A stretch of 64,000 nucleotides of DNA from contig NZ_VFOW01000001.1 of the NCBI RefSeq assembly GCF_006716355.1, forward strand, positions 1,984,001 to 2,048,000, read 5' to 3'. Positions 35,954-44,071 of this stretch are shown here, in pieces. The position numbers and the translations under genes are program-made. The notes beneath the pieces were generated by a model. It was given only the letters and a program-made list of their open reading frames with translations. It was not told the DNA's origin and did not search any database. The DNA is from Stackebrandtia endophytica (GTDB lineage Bacteria; Actinomycetota; Actinomycetes; Mycobacteriales; Micromonosporaceae). How positions within the stretch are numbered: position 1 is the first letter of the stretch; each line of letters begins with the position of its first letter.

Positions 35954-37056
35954 GTATCGACCTCCACCCAGTTACCGGTGCGTGCCGAGCTGAGCACCGC
36001 CTCGGCCAACACCGCCGCGCGCGCTCCGGCGGCGAAGTCGGGCAATCCGTCGGGGACCGCACCGGCGACGGCGGCGACGGTGTCGGCGACGAAGGCGTTG
36101 AAGCAGTCCTGGTATCCCTGCGCGTGACCGGCCGGCACCCGGGACAACCTGGTGGCTTCGGGCCCCATGACCTCGGGGTCGCGAACCAGCAGGCTGGACC
36201 GGTCGCGGCGGCCCAGCCACAGCACCTCCGGTTGCTCCTGGTCGAAACTGAGCGTGGCCTCGGTTCCCGACAGTTCCAGCAGCATCCGGTTCTTACGCCC
36301 GGCCGATACCTGGCTGATGACCGCGATGCCGATCGCACCGGATTCGGTACCGAATTGGACGGTCGCGATGTCCTCGGTGTCGACCGGTCCGGTCCGGTCG
36401 GAGTGGACCGTCGACAGTTGAGCGTTCACGCGGCGGATGCGGTCTCCGGTAACGAACTCCAACAGGTCGCACCAGTGTGAACCGATGTCACCGAAGGCTC
36501 GCAGCGGTCCGCCGAGCCGGGCCTGCACCCGCCAGTTGTCGTCCTCGGGCAGCAACAGCCAGTCCTGGAGATAACTGCCGTGGGCCAGGGTCAACCGTCC
36601 GATCGCACCTTCATTGATGAGGTGCCTGGCCTCCCGCATGAGCGGGTGGAACCGGTTGACGAACGGCACGGTGGCGACCAGTCCCGCGTCGGCGGCGGCG
36701 CGTGCCATCGATGCGGCCGAATTCGCGTCGACCGACAACGGTTTCTCGCACACCACGTGTTTTCCCGCGGCGATCGCGGCGGTGGCCAGAGCTTCGTGCA
36801 GGTGGTTGGGGGTGCAGATGTGGACGACGTCGACCTCGGGGTCGGCGAACATCGCCTCGGCGGTGTCGAAACCGCGCACCGCGCCGATCTCGGCGGTGAA
36901 CTCGTGCCCCTTGGCCGGAGTCGACCCGACCGCGCCGATCACCGTTCCCCCCGCCGACCTGATCGCGCGAGTGTGGACCCGTCCCATGAAGCCGGTGCCG
37001 ATGATTCCGGCGCGGTATCCGGTGCTTCGGTCGGTGGTGTCCTCGGTTACTGCCAT
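35950..37056 (-). CDS. Gfo/Idh/MocA-family oxidoreductase
   Basis: 368 residues. The N-terminal Rossmann fold (GIIGTGFMGRVHTRAI) and the EKP catalytic-lysine motif (HVVCEKPLSVDA) are clear, followed by the beta-sheet substrate domain (FGDIGSHWCDLLEFVTGD). These enzymes oxidise sugars or inositols with NAD(P). It is the first gene of the operon, with an ATG at 37056 that lies where transcription is predicted to start, so its mRNA is probably leaderless. The substrate is probably the sugar that the ABC transporter imports. Confidence 0.92.
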   Translation of the reverse strand: MAVTEDTTDRSTGYRAGIIGTGFMGRVHTRAIRSAGGTVIGAVGSTPAKGHEFTAEIGAVRGFDTAEAMFADPEVDVVHICTPNHLHEALATAAIAAGKHVVCEKPLSVDANSAASMARAAADAGLVATVPFVNRFHPLMREARHLINEGAIGRLTLAHGSYLQDWLLLPEDDNWRVQARLGGPLRAFGDIGSHWCDLLEFVTGDRIRRVNAQLSTVHSDRTGPVDTEDIATVQFGTESGAIGIAVISQVSAGRKNRMLLELSGTEATLSFDQEQPEVLWLGRRDRSSLLVRDPEVMGPEATRLSRVPAGHAQGYQDCFNAFVADTVAAVAGAVPDGLPDFAAGARAAVLAEAVLSSARTGNWVEVDT

Positions 37057-37062
37057 GGCCGA

Positions 37063-37092
37063 ACACTAGGGTTGACTTATGACGGTTGTCAA
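37063..37092 (-). promoter_or_regulatory. Promoter for the sugar operon, predicted leaderless start
   Basis: On the minus strand, TTGACA (37092-37087) is a perfect -35, then an 18-bp spacer and TAGTGT (37068-37063) as -10. Initiation about seven bases further falls on the ATG of the oxidoreductase at 37056, and no ribosome-binding site is present, so the transcript should be leaderless. Confidence 0.6.
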
Positions 37093-37130
37093 GCAAAAGT
37101 TGTCATGGGTTCGCGAATAGTTGCATAGCT

Positions 37131-37154
37131 GAAACCATATGATTCACTGGTTTC
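37131..37154. promoter_or_regulatory. Inverted-repeat operator at the ROK gene start
   Basis: GAAACCA (37131-37137) pairs perfectly with TGGTTTC (37148-37154), 10 bp apart, and ends exactly at the GTG start of the ROK regulator. Two TTGTCA direct repeats (37086 and 37100) lie between this site and the opposite operon. Binding here would block the ROK gene. Confidence 0.6.
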
Positions 37155-38375
37155 GTGACAGAAGAGACGGGGAAGATGCTCGACACCGGCCCGACCACGC
37201 CCAACGTTCCCGGTGCGGGGACCCTGCTTCAGCTGCTGCGCGACGGCGCCCCACGCACCCGTTCGGAACTGGCCGGCGTCACCGGACTGGCCCGCTCCAC
37301 CGTCACCGCCCGCATCGACGCACTACTGGCCAGCGGCCTGATCGGCCCGGCAGGTGAAGCCGCCTCCACCGGTGGCCGTCCCCCGACAACCTTCGCGTTC
37401 CAACCCAGTGCCAAAGTCGCCCTCGGCGCCGACCTGGGCGCCACCCACGGCCGACTCGCGATCACCGACCTGGTCGGCACCGTACTGGCCGCCACCAACG
37501 CCGACCTCGACATCGCGGCGGGCCCACAGACCTGCCTCGACTGGATCATCGACCAGGGCCGACAGCTACTGAGCGACGTCGGCCGGACCACTCAGGACCT
37601 CCTCGGCATCGGCATCGGGCTGCCCGGGCCGGTCGAACACTCCACCGGCCGCGCCGTCAATCCACCGATCATGCCCGGCTGGGACGGCTTCGACGTGGCT
37701 GAATACGTCAGCACCCGATTCGCCGGGCCGGTACTGGTCGACAACGACGTCAACATCATGGCCCTGGGAGAACACTTCACCCAGTGGCCCGAAGCCGATC
37801 ACCTGCTGTTCGTCAAGGCCGCCACCGGAATCGGCTGCGGCATCATCAGTGAGAACCAGGTGTTTCGAGGCGCGCAGGGCGCCGCCGGCGACATGGGACA
37901 CATCAGAGTGGCCGGTGAGGACGGTCCACCATGTCGGTGCGGCAACACCGGTTGCCTGGAAGCCGTCGCCAGCGGAGCGGCCATCGCCGGTCAACTGTCC
38001 GAACAGGGCATAACCGCCCACGGTGCGCTGGACGTGGTGGAGCTGGCGAGATCGGGTTCGGTACCGGCCCTACGACTGATCCGCCAAGCCGGACGCGACA
38101 TCGGCGAGGTCCTGGCCGCGGCGGTCAACCTACTCAACCCATCGATCATCGTCATCGGTGGATCCCTGGCGCTGGCCGGAGACCACCTGTTGGCCGGGGT
38201 TCGCGAGGTCATCTACCAGCGGTCACTGCCGCTGGCCACCCAGCACCTGCGCATCGTGCAATCCCGCACCGGCGAACCCGGCGGCGCCATCGGCGCCGGA
38301 GTCATGGTGATCAACCACGGCTTGAGCCCGCAACGCATCGACGCACTGGTCACCAATGGAGTTCCACGCGGTTGA
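37155..38375 (+). CDS. ROK-family transcriptional repressor
   Basis: 406 residues. The N-terminal winged helix (LLQLLRDGAPRTRSELAGVTGLARSTVTARIDALLASGL) is followed by the ROK sugar-kinase-like domain with the phosphate-binding loop LGADLGATHGR, VLVDNDVNIMALGE, the HIRVAGEDG region and the zinc site CRCGNTGC. Divergent placement from the sugar operon makes it the likely repressor of that operon, induced by a sugar. GTG start; the operator overlaps the start. Kinase activity is not expected in this subgroup. Confidence 0.93.
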   Translation: MTEETGKMLDTGPTTPNVPGAGTLLQLLRDGAPRTRSELAGVTGLARSTVTARIDALLASGLIGPAGEAASTGGRPPTTFAFQPSAKVALGADLGATHGRLAITDLVGTVLAATNADLDIAAGPQTCLDWIIDQGRQLLSDVGRTTQDLLGIGIGLPGPVEHSTGRAVNPPIMPGWDGFDVAEYVSTRFAGPVLVDNDVNIMALGEHFTQWPEADHLLFVKAATGIGCGIISENQVFRGAQGAAGDMGHIRVAGEDGPPCRCGNTGCLEAVASGAAIAGQLSEQGITAHGALDVVELARSGSVPALRLIRQAGRDIGEVLAAAVNLLNPSIIVIGGSLALAGDHLLAGVREVIYQRSLPLATQHLRIVQSRTGEPGGAIGAGVMVINHGLSPQRIDALVTNGVPRG

Positions 38376-38395
38376 GACGCGTCTCGACGGCCGAG

Positions 38396-38974
38396 TCAGC
38401 GCACCCTCGATGCCGAACGACGGCTCAACCGCACTGTGACATCGAGTTTTTCGGGACGTATCCCCGTGGTCGTCGCGAACCGGTCCAGCGACTCCTCGAC
38501 TCGATCCCGCACATCCGACAGGACCACACCGGGCGCCAGATCCAGCCGGACCCACGCTTCCGGATGCGGCGACTTCCCCGTCATGATCACCCGCGCGTTC
38601 GCCACCCGACGTCCGTCGGTCAGATCGCGTTCCAACGCGCCGACCACGGCCGAGGAGTTGATGTGGGTTCGCCACCGCACCGGGTCCTCGCCACGAGTCT
38701 GAATGTTCGACATACTCGGCCGCACCCTCAACCGGAACTGGCGCGTGAACAGCCACAAACCCAACCCCAACAGCACGAGACCGATCACGATCACAACACC
38801 GAGGTTCCACGGGTCGGCGCGATTCCACAGATCCACGACCTCGGAACTCAACAGTGGAGTGTCAACGGAGAAGGGCGTGAATCGCCCCAGGTTGACCAGA
38901 AGCAACACGACTCCGACGGCCAGCAACAACACCCCGATCACTGTCCACAGTATTCGATTGGCGGTGTCCGTCAC
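38396..38974 (-). CDS. amaP: AmaP-like alkaline-shock membrane anchor
   Basis: 192 residues. Two membrane helices near the N-terminus (RILWTVIGVLLLAVGVVLLLVN and LGVVIVIGLVLLGLGLWLF) match AmaP, which anchors Asp23 at the membrane. The C-terminal cytoplasmic region (SSAVVGALERDLTDGRRVANARVIM ... RPEKLDVTVRLSRR) is an Asp23-like fold. GTG at 38974 follows GAGAGGGG; upstream codons are not supported. It is the last gene of the Asp23 operon. Confidence 0.8.
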   Translation of the reverse strand: MTDTANRILWTVIGVLLLAVGVVLLLVNLGRFTPFSVDTPLLSSEVVDLWNRADPWNLGVVIVIGLVLLGLGLWLFTRQFRLRVRPSMSNIQTRGEDPVRWRTHINSSAVVGALERDLTDGRRVANARVIMTGKSPHPEAWVRLDLAPGVVLSDVRDRVEESLDRFATTTGIRPEKLDVTVRLSRRSASRVR

Positions 38975-39060
38975 GGGTTTGCCCCTCTCGATCCATGTCA
39001 TTGGTGGATATCGCAACGGGCGTCATGTACATGGTGGTGGTCGTCGACAATCGACCGGAC

Positions 39061-39576
39061 TCAGGTGACCCGGCGCGGCCGCCCCAAATGCACCTGAACA
39101 TCACGCTCAGCCGGTGCCGACATCCGCCGCAGCTCCGCCGTGACAGCCTCGTCGACCTCGGGTCGCGCATCACCGTCCCCGGCAGCCGATACCCGACAGC
39201 GCCACCGCTTGTTGACGGTGGCCTTGGCCCCCGTCACGCCGTGAACCCGGTCCACAGCCGTGGCCACACCGTGCTCCAGACTGCGACGGTGCGCATACCA
39301 GTCCTGCCCCACCGCCAACGGCACCCGCACCGGACGACGCGGAATCACCTGCAACAACACCGCGACCGCGCCCAGCACGATCAAACCGATCGCGACGACC
39401 AAGACGATCGTGTCGGCAAAGGTCGTCGAGCGAAGCGCCTGATACCAATCGGACAACGGAATCAACACCGGTCCCGAATTGAACAGCAGTGCGACCGCCT
39501 CGACCGCGACCAACAAACCCAACGCGGCCACTGCCAACCCCAACACGACCGACGCCAACCGGTTGAAAACCCGCAC
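39061..39576 (-). CDS. DUF6286-like membrane protein of the Asp23 operon
   Basis: 171 residues with two membrane helices (VVLGLAVAALGLLVAVEAVAL and TIVLVVAIGLIVLGAVAVLL), then a cytoplasmic domain with an Asp23-like helix/strand pattern (SLEHGVATAVDRVHGVTGAKATVNKR). It lies between the AmaP-like gene and two small Asp23-like proteins, so it is part of the same envelope-stress unit. The DUF number is tentative. Confidence 0.7.
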   Translation of the reverse strand: MRVFNRLASVVLGLAVAALGLLVAVEAVALLFNSGPVLIPLSDWYQALRSTTFADTIVLVVAIGLIVLGAVAVLLQVIPRRPVRVPLAVGQDWYAHRRSLEHGVATAVDRVHGVTGAKATVNKRWRCRVSAAGDGDARPEVDEAVTAELRRMSAPAERDVQVHLGRPRRVT

Positions 39577-39582
39577 CTGTCA

Positions 39583-39900
39583 TCACTCCTGCTCGGGCAA
39601 CGAATCCACGTCGAGATCCGCGACCACAATCCGAACCCGACGGTCATCTCCGGCCGCGGACATCGCCTGTTCAGCCGCACTCAGCGCGGCTTCGGCGACC
39701 GGAGCCACCGGCAATCGCGACACGGCGATGTACACCGCCGGAGCGTCACCGCCCATGTCCACTCCAGGCACCTTGCCACCGGGGAACTGCGCGGCCACCT
39801 CGACCACGCCCGAGCCGACCAGCCGACTGACACCGGGTACCGCGGTCACCGCGTCCCGGAGCGCCTGAGCCAATCGGCCCCGTTGCATCAGAGTCGTCAC
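39583..39900 (-). CDS. Small Asp23-operon protein
   Basis: 105 residues. A first half with Ala/Arg-rich helix (QRGRLAQALRDAVTAVPGVSRL) and a beta strand (AAVYIAVSRLPV-like) is followed by an acidic region (RVRIVVADLDVDSLPEQE). It resembles the short Asp23-related proteins found between asp23 and membrane genes in actinobacteria. The start ATG overlaps the stop of the Asp23 gene (39897-39900). Role is unknown; probably in cell-envelope homeostasis. Confidence 0.65.
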   Translation of the reverse strand: MTTLMQRGRLAQALRDAVTAVPGVSRLVGSGVVEVAAQFPGGKVPGVDMGGDAPAVYIAVSRLPVAPVAEAALSAAEQAMSAAGDDRRVRIVVADLDVDSLPEQE

Positions 39901-40394
39901 TGGACCCGCGACTCCGAATCGTCGTCGTCATCATCGTCGTCGCCCTGAACGTGAACGTCGTCGACATTGATGTTGACCTCGACGGTCTTCAGGCCGGTCA
40001 TGGCCTCGATCCGTTCGATCACATTGGAGCGGACCGCGTCACTGACCTCGACGATGCTCTGGCCGTACCAGGTGACGAGGTCAAGATCGACGGCGGCTTC
40101 GCGTTCGCCCACCTCCACCGAGACACCGCGTGACAACCCGTCACCGTTGCCCGGGACCAGGGAACGCAACTGCCCCATCTTGCGGGACATGCCCCCGCCC
40201 ATCGCCTGGACTCCCGGAATCTCCCGTGCCGCAAGCCCGGCGATCTTGGCGACCACGGTGTCGGCGATGCTGGTATTGCCGTGGTCGGTGGTCAGTTTCG
40301 AGTGCGAGGTCGGTGCATGCCCCTGCTTGCCGTTGCCCATAGTGGAGTCCTTGGTGCTCTTGTTCTCCACGGTGCTCGTGCTGGATTCCGCCAT
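39897..40394 (-). CDS. Asp23/Gls24 family envelope stress protein
   Basis: 165 residues. The Asp23 domain is clear: SIADTVVAKIAGLAAREIPGVQAMGG, VDLDLVTWYGQSIVEVSDAVRSNVIERIEAMTGLKTVEVNINVDDVHV. A flexible Gly/Lys-rich N-terminus and a poly-Asp tail (DDDDDDDSESRVQ) flank it. Asp23 proteins are abundant membrane-associated proteins that help hold the envelope under stress. It overlaps the next gene by ATGA and lies upstream of the AmaP-like anchor, as in Gram-positive asp23 operons. Confidence 0.9.
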   Translation of the reverse strand: MAESSTSTVENKSTKDSTMGNGKQGHAPTSHSKLTTDHGNTSIADTVVAKIAGLAAREIPGVQAMGGGMSRKMGQLRSLVPGNGDGLSRGVSVEVGEREAAVDLDLVTWYGQSIVEVSDAVRSNVIERIEAMTGLKTVEVNINVDDVHVQGDDDDDDDDSESRVQ

Positions 40395-40422
40395 GATCTG
40401 TCACCCTTCATCGGCTGGTACG

Positions 40423-40617
40423 TCAACGAGACTTTCCACTGGTGGGACTGAAACGATCGACGAGTTCCTCGACATTGACCTTTCCGTCGAAAACACGCCC
40501 GATATAGAAACCGATGGCCCCCAAGACCAAGGCACCCAACGCCGGCCCGAAGCCCGCCAACGCCCACAGCGCCGCGAACACGAAACCGGCCAGAAAGCCG
40601 AACTGCTGCCAGGACAT
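40423..40617 (-). CDS. Small DUF2273-like membrane protein of the Asp23 operon
   Basis: 64 residues. It has two hydrophobic stretches (FGFLAGFVFAALWALAGF and GALVLGAIGFYIG) and an ending typical of DUF2273 (GRVFDGKVNVEELVDRFSPTSGKSR). Such proteins sit beside asp23 and amaP. ATG at 40617 follows GGGGG. It is the first gene of this minus-strand operon. Confidence 0.75.
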   Translation of the reverse strand: MSWQQFGFLAGFVFAALWALAGFGPALGALVLGAIGFYIGRVFDGKVNVEELVDRFSPTSGKSR

Positions 40618-40829
40618 ACGTTTCCCCCGAACTGACGAGTTGCCCCACCTCAGCCATGAAACCTCACGGTAACCGAATTCACCCGAACGTGCCGAGGATT
40701 CACCGGTGATGAGGGTGACGGGATGAGGTAAGGCCCGGATGGCACCTAGGCGTAACCCGAGTGGCGACGGCGGCCGACGGGACCACGGGAAACGGTGAGG
40801 CGACTTCCGGCCGCAGGAAGGGCGAAGCG
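40618..40829. other. Intergenic region before the tandem repeats
   Basis: About 210 bp that must hold the promoter of the Asp23 operon. No unambiguous promoter motif is seen. Confidence 0.3.
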
Positions 40830-41120
40830 GCGCAGGTGGCGAAGCCCCTGCGACGCGGCCGACAGGCCGCAAAAACAACAAAGGGCGAAGCGGTTCCGCC
40901 TTCACAGAACACACTCCGCCTCAGGGGTAGCGCAGGTGGCGAAGCCCCTGCGACGCGGCCGACAGGCCGCAAAAACAACGAAAGGCGAAGCGGTTCCGCC
41001 TCGCACAACACACTCCGCCTCAGGGGTAGCGCAGGTGGCGAAGCCCCTGCGACGCGGCCGACAGGCCGCAAAAACAACGAAGGGCGAAGCGGTTCTGCCT
41101 CGCAGAACACACTTCGCCCT
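40830..41120. repeat. Tandem 99-100 bp repeat (2.9 copies) beside tRNA-Tyr
   Basis: Unit starts are at 40830, 40930 and 41029, giving copy lengths of 100, 99 and about 92 bp with a handful of mismatches. Each has GCGGCC-GACA-GGCCGC (a perfect 6-bp hairpin) followed by AAAAACAAC and GGCGAAGCGG, and copies 1 and 2 end in CAGGGGTAGC. The array stops about nine bases before the 3' end of tRNA-Tyr. It is not CRISPR: there are no spacers. Confidence 0.85.
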
Positions 41121-41128
41121 CGCACTTG

Positions 41129-41211
41129 TGGCGCGTGTAGGATTCGAACCTACGTAGGCTAAAGCCGATGGATTTACAGTCCACTCCCATTGGCCACTCG
41201 GGCAACGCGCC
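41129..41211 (-). tRNA. tRNA-Tyr (GUA)
   Basis: 83 nt, class II. Reverse complement starts GGCGCGTTGCCC and ends GGTTCGAATCC then ACGCGCC plus discriminator A. The acceptor stem GGCGCGT/ACGCGCC is perfect. The anticodon loop is CTGTAAA with anticodon GTA (41177-41175). A long variable arm fits tRNA-Tyr. No CCA is encoded. Confidence 0.95.
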
Positions 41212-41290
41212 TTGTGCAATGTGCCGCCGAAAGAATAGCCGGTCCACCCCGGGGGTTCGCAACAGGGTTACCCCCGTGGCTTCGGACACG

Positions 41291-42319
41291 TCATTCGGGC
41301 AGCTGAATCACGGTGACGACCGCCAGATGATCGCTGCCGGTTATCGGATGTGTACTGAAGTTCCGTATCGCGGTTCGTTCGTCGCTCAGAACCCGGTCGA
41401 GTGCGACGGGCGGGATGAGCCCACTGATCGCCCCGACCGGTTGCCAAGTGCCCACCATGCCGTTGCCGGTGGCCGAGGCGGCGTCGTGATAACCGGTCCC
41501 TATGAGGTCCCGCAGGATGCGATGGTCGAGGCTGGCGTTGAAGTCACCGGCCAGGATGCGGATGGGACCGTTCAGTGTCGCGCCGGGGAGGGCCTCGATG
41601 TCGGCCCGCCAGTCGGCGATGTGGTCGCCGCTGATGGGGGCGGTCGGATGCACCGCGGTGAACTCGACCCGCTGCCCGTCGCCCTCCGATTCCGTCAGGT
41701 CGAGGCGCACGGTCGGCATGAAGAACCGTCCCGGCACCGGCGACAGCACGGTGATCGGGAGCCGCGAGAAGATCCCGGTCCCGGAGGCGTCGGTGCTGGC
41801 CTTGAACTCCTGGTGCGGGAAGCGCTCGGTGAGGCCGGATTCGTTCAGTCCGTCGAGGGCTTCGTCGGTGAGCTCCTGCACGCTGAGAACGTCGACCTCG
41901 TGCTGGTCGACCAAGTCCATTACCTGGCCGGTATCGCCACCGCCGACACGCAGGTTGACCGTCATGACCGTCAACTTCGGACCGTCCACATCGGGCGCCT
42001 GGGTGCTGATCATTCGGGGGACCACGACCGCCGCCAACGCCAGGATGCTCAGTACGACCACGGTGAACGCGATTCCGGCGCGCGACACCAACGACCACAC
42101 GACCGGGATGATGCCGGCGAACATGACGTACGGGGTGAAGGACATGGTCGTGACGGCGAGCCAGTGATGCTCGGAGCCGAGAAGTCGCCACAGCGCGAAC
42201 CCGACGAAACCCACCACGACCAGCCACAACAGGGTCCGAGATATCGGATGCGGTTTGCGTCGTGGCATCGGCTCCGTGATGACCGGGTCCACATCGTCGG
42301 TGAGCGATTCGGTCGACAT
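41291..42319 (-). CDS. Endonuclease/exonuclease/phosphatase-family membrane protein
   Basis: 342 residues. About three membrane helices lie near the N-terminus (TLLWLVVVGFVGFALW, VMFAGIIPVVWSLV, FTVVVLSILALAAVVV). The EEP domain follows: LTVMTVNLRVG, VDVLSVQEL, SRLPITVLSP, ILAGDFNASLDH and GSDHLAVVTV. This arrangement is common in actinobacteria and in bacterial sphingomyelinase-like or DNase-like proteins; the EEP domain faces outside. ATG at 42319 is preferred. It ends just upstream of the tRNA-Tyr gene. Substrate unknown. Confidence 0.85.
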   Translation of the reverse strand: MSTESLTDDVDPVITEPMPRRKPHPISRTLLWLVVVGFVGFALWRLLGSEHHWLAVTTMSFTPYVMFAGIIPVVWSLVSRAGIAFTVVVLSILALAAVVVPRMISTQAPDVDGPKLTVMTVNLRVGGGDTGQVMDLVDQHEVDVLSVQELTDEALDGLNESGLTERFPHQEFKASTDASGTGIFSRLPITVLSPVPGRFFMPTVRLDLTESEGDGQRVEFTAVHPTAPISGDHIADWRADIEALPGATLNGPIRILAGDFNASLDHRILRDLIGTGYHDAASATGNGMVGTWQPVGAISGLIPPVALDRVLSDERTAIRNFSTHPITGSDHLAVVTVIQLPE

Positions 42320-42417
42320 ACGCCGAGTATGCCGGTGAGGTGCCAACCGGCCCTGGCAGCGTTTATCCGAGGTCGTAGGCTCGTTTGTCGGCATAGATGA
42401 CTACAGGGAGGCATATC

Positions 42418-42909
42418 GTGGCGAATCCGTCATTCGACATAGTCAGTGAACTGGATGTGGCGGAGCTGGACAACGCGATCAACCAGGCGTCGAAGGAGCT
42501 GTCGACCCGTTTCGACTTCCGTGGAACCGGAGCCGGCGTGGAACGCACCAGCAATGAAGCGGTGGTCCTGACCGCGGAAACCGAGGACCGGGTCAAGGCC
42601 GCGCTCGAAGTCTTCAAGGAGAAGCTGGTCAAGCGCGACATCTCGCTGAAGGCCCTCGACGCCGGCGAGCCCCGCCCCTCCGGCAAGACCTACAAGATCG
42701 ACTGCGCCCTCAAGCAGGGCATCGAGCAGGACCAGGCCAAGAAGATCAACAAGATGATCCGGGACGAGGGCCCCAAGGGCATCCAAGCCCAGATTCAAGG
42801 CGACCAGATCCGGGTTTCCGGCAAGAAGCGTGACGACCTGCAGGAGGTCATCGCACTGTTGAAGAACGCCGACCTGGACATCGCGGTTCAGTTCACGAAC
42901 TACCGGTAG
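42418..42909 (+). CDS. YajQ-family nucleotide-binding protein
   Basis: 163 residues, the usual family length. [35 protein letters not shown] and [58 protein letters not shown] are characteristic. Family members bind nucleotides, including cyclic di-GMP in some species, and affect transcription. GTG at 42418 follows AGGGAGG. Its last codons are part of a repeated sequence that continues downstream. Confidence 0.95.
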   Translation: MANPSFDIVSELDVAELDNAINQASKELSTRFDFRGTGAGVERTSNEAVVLTAETEDRVKAALEVFKEKLVKRDISLKALDAGEPRPSGKTYKIDCALKQGIEQDQAKKINKMIRDEGPKGIQAQIQGDQIRVSGKKRDDLQEVIALLKNADLDIAVQFTNYR

Positions 42910-43090
42910 CGAGGAACGAGCTGCCTGTAATTAGTGAACCAGAAACACAGCACCAATTACCGGTAGCGACGAACGAGCCGGCGATAGGTCGTGAACCAAG
43001 AACGACGAACGAGCCAGCGGCAATCAGCGAACCGAAAGCACAACACCAACTACCGGTGGCGACACAGAGCCGCCGATAATCCACAGGTGA
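42897..43090. repeat. Degenerate direct repeats starting in the 3' end of the yajQ gene
   Basis: Copies of (A/T)ACCGGT(A/G)GCGA(C/G)GAACGAGC-like sequence occur at about 42897 (the end of yajQ), 42952 and 43046, each followed by related A-rich sequence such as GTGAACCA(G)AA. The first copy includes the yajQ stop codon TAG. The region to 43138 has no other supported gene. Confidence 0.6.
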
Positions 43091-43138
43091 GCATGAGGCG
43101 GTTGGGCGTGGGTATCCGCGCCCAACCGAGTCGTCGTT

Positions 43139-44026
43139 TCAGCCCCGGCTCCGCACGATTCCCTTGATGTACCCGTCGAGGGAATGCCTGGGTTCCCAGC
43201 CCAGTGAGCGGACCCGGTGGTTGTCGGCTTCGCCGCGGACTCGTTCACCGCGCTTGGCGGGCACCATCGTGTAAGGGGTTTCGAAGAGTTCGGCGACCTC
43301 CAGGATCGGCCACTCACGGCCGCTGCCGATGAGGTAGCCGTCGCCCTTGCCGTGCTCACCACACCGGATCAGTCCGTCGATGGTGTCCTCGATGTGGGTG
43401 AAGTCGCGGGTCTGAGTGCCCGGCGACACCACCGTCAGCGGCTCGCCCTCCCGGTATTGCCGCTCGAAGATCCCGATGACCGTGGCGTATCGGCCTTCTT
43501 CGATCTGGCCGGGTCCGTAGACGTTGTAGAAGTAGGTGATGACGTAGTCGAGCCCGTACCACTGACCGTAGTTGCGGATCAGTTCACCGTTCTTGGCCTT
43601 CGTCCACGCGTACGGGTTGAGGTGTTCGTCCTCGCCGTCGTTGCCGAACTTGGAACTGGATCCGGCGTAGACCAATCGGGCGCCCCGGTCGTTGCAGAAC
43701 TTGACGACCTCCTTGGTGCCCCAGGTGTTGAACTCCCACACCCGGTCGAACTCGTCGAACGACTGCGGAATGCGCGCGTACTCCCCCAGGTGGAACACCA
43801 GATCCGGGTCACCGAGATTCTGTTCGGGCCACAGCTTGTTGATCGTTACGGTGTTGGCTTCGAGGTAGGTCACCCGCGGGTGGTCCAGTTCCGTGTCACG
43901 ACGACCGGTGAAGTAGTTGTCGATCGACACGATTCGAGCGTCCGGATACTCGGTGACGAGCCTGCGGATCAGGTTACTGCCGATGAAACCGGCACCGCCG
44001 GTCACCAGAATGGTTCGATCCGCCAC
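43139..44026 (-). CDS. NAD-dependent sugar-nucleotide epimerase/dehydratase (SDR family)
   Basis: 295 residues. N-terminal GGAGFIGSN binds NAD; the active-site Tyr and Lys are in YAWTKAKNGE; YNVYGPGQ and DFTHIEDTIDGL are typical of UDP-glucose 4-epimerase-type extended SDRs. It probably modifies a nucleotide sugar for cell-surface polymers. Start GTG at 44026 follows GAGGAGC. It is not obviously in an operon with its neighbours. Confidence 0.88.
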   Translation of the reverse strand: MADRTILVTGGAGFIGSNLIRRLVTEYPDARIVSIDNYFTGRRDTELDHPRVTYLEANTVTINKLWPEQNLGDPDLVFHLGEYARIPQSFDEFDRVWEFNTWGTKEVVKFCNDRGARLVYAGSSSKFGNDGEDEHLNPYAWTKAKNGELIRNYGQWYGLDYVITYFYNVYGPGQIEEGRYATVIGIFERQYREGEPLTVVSPGTQTRDFTHIEDTIDGLIRCGEHGKGDGYLIGSGREWPILEVAELFETPYTMVPAKRGERVRGEADNHRVRSLGWEPRHSLDGYIKGIVRSRG

Positions 44027-44071
44027 GAAAAGCTCCTCATGGGTGCGACAAGGGTGTGAGCCGCACCGAGG

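Noticed and set aside
40830-41120. CRISPR array
   Set aside because: The repeats are about 100 bp long and directly adjacent with no spacers, so it is a simple tandem repeat and not CRISPR.
40761-41162. Protein-coding frames across the tandem repeats
   Set aside because: The frames run through the repeats and into the tRNA gene, with no ribosome-binding site.
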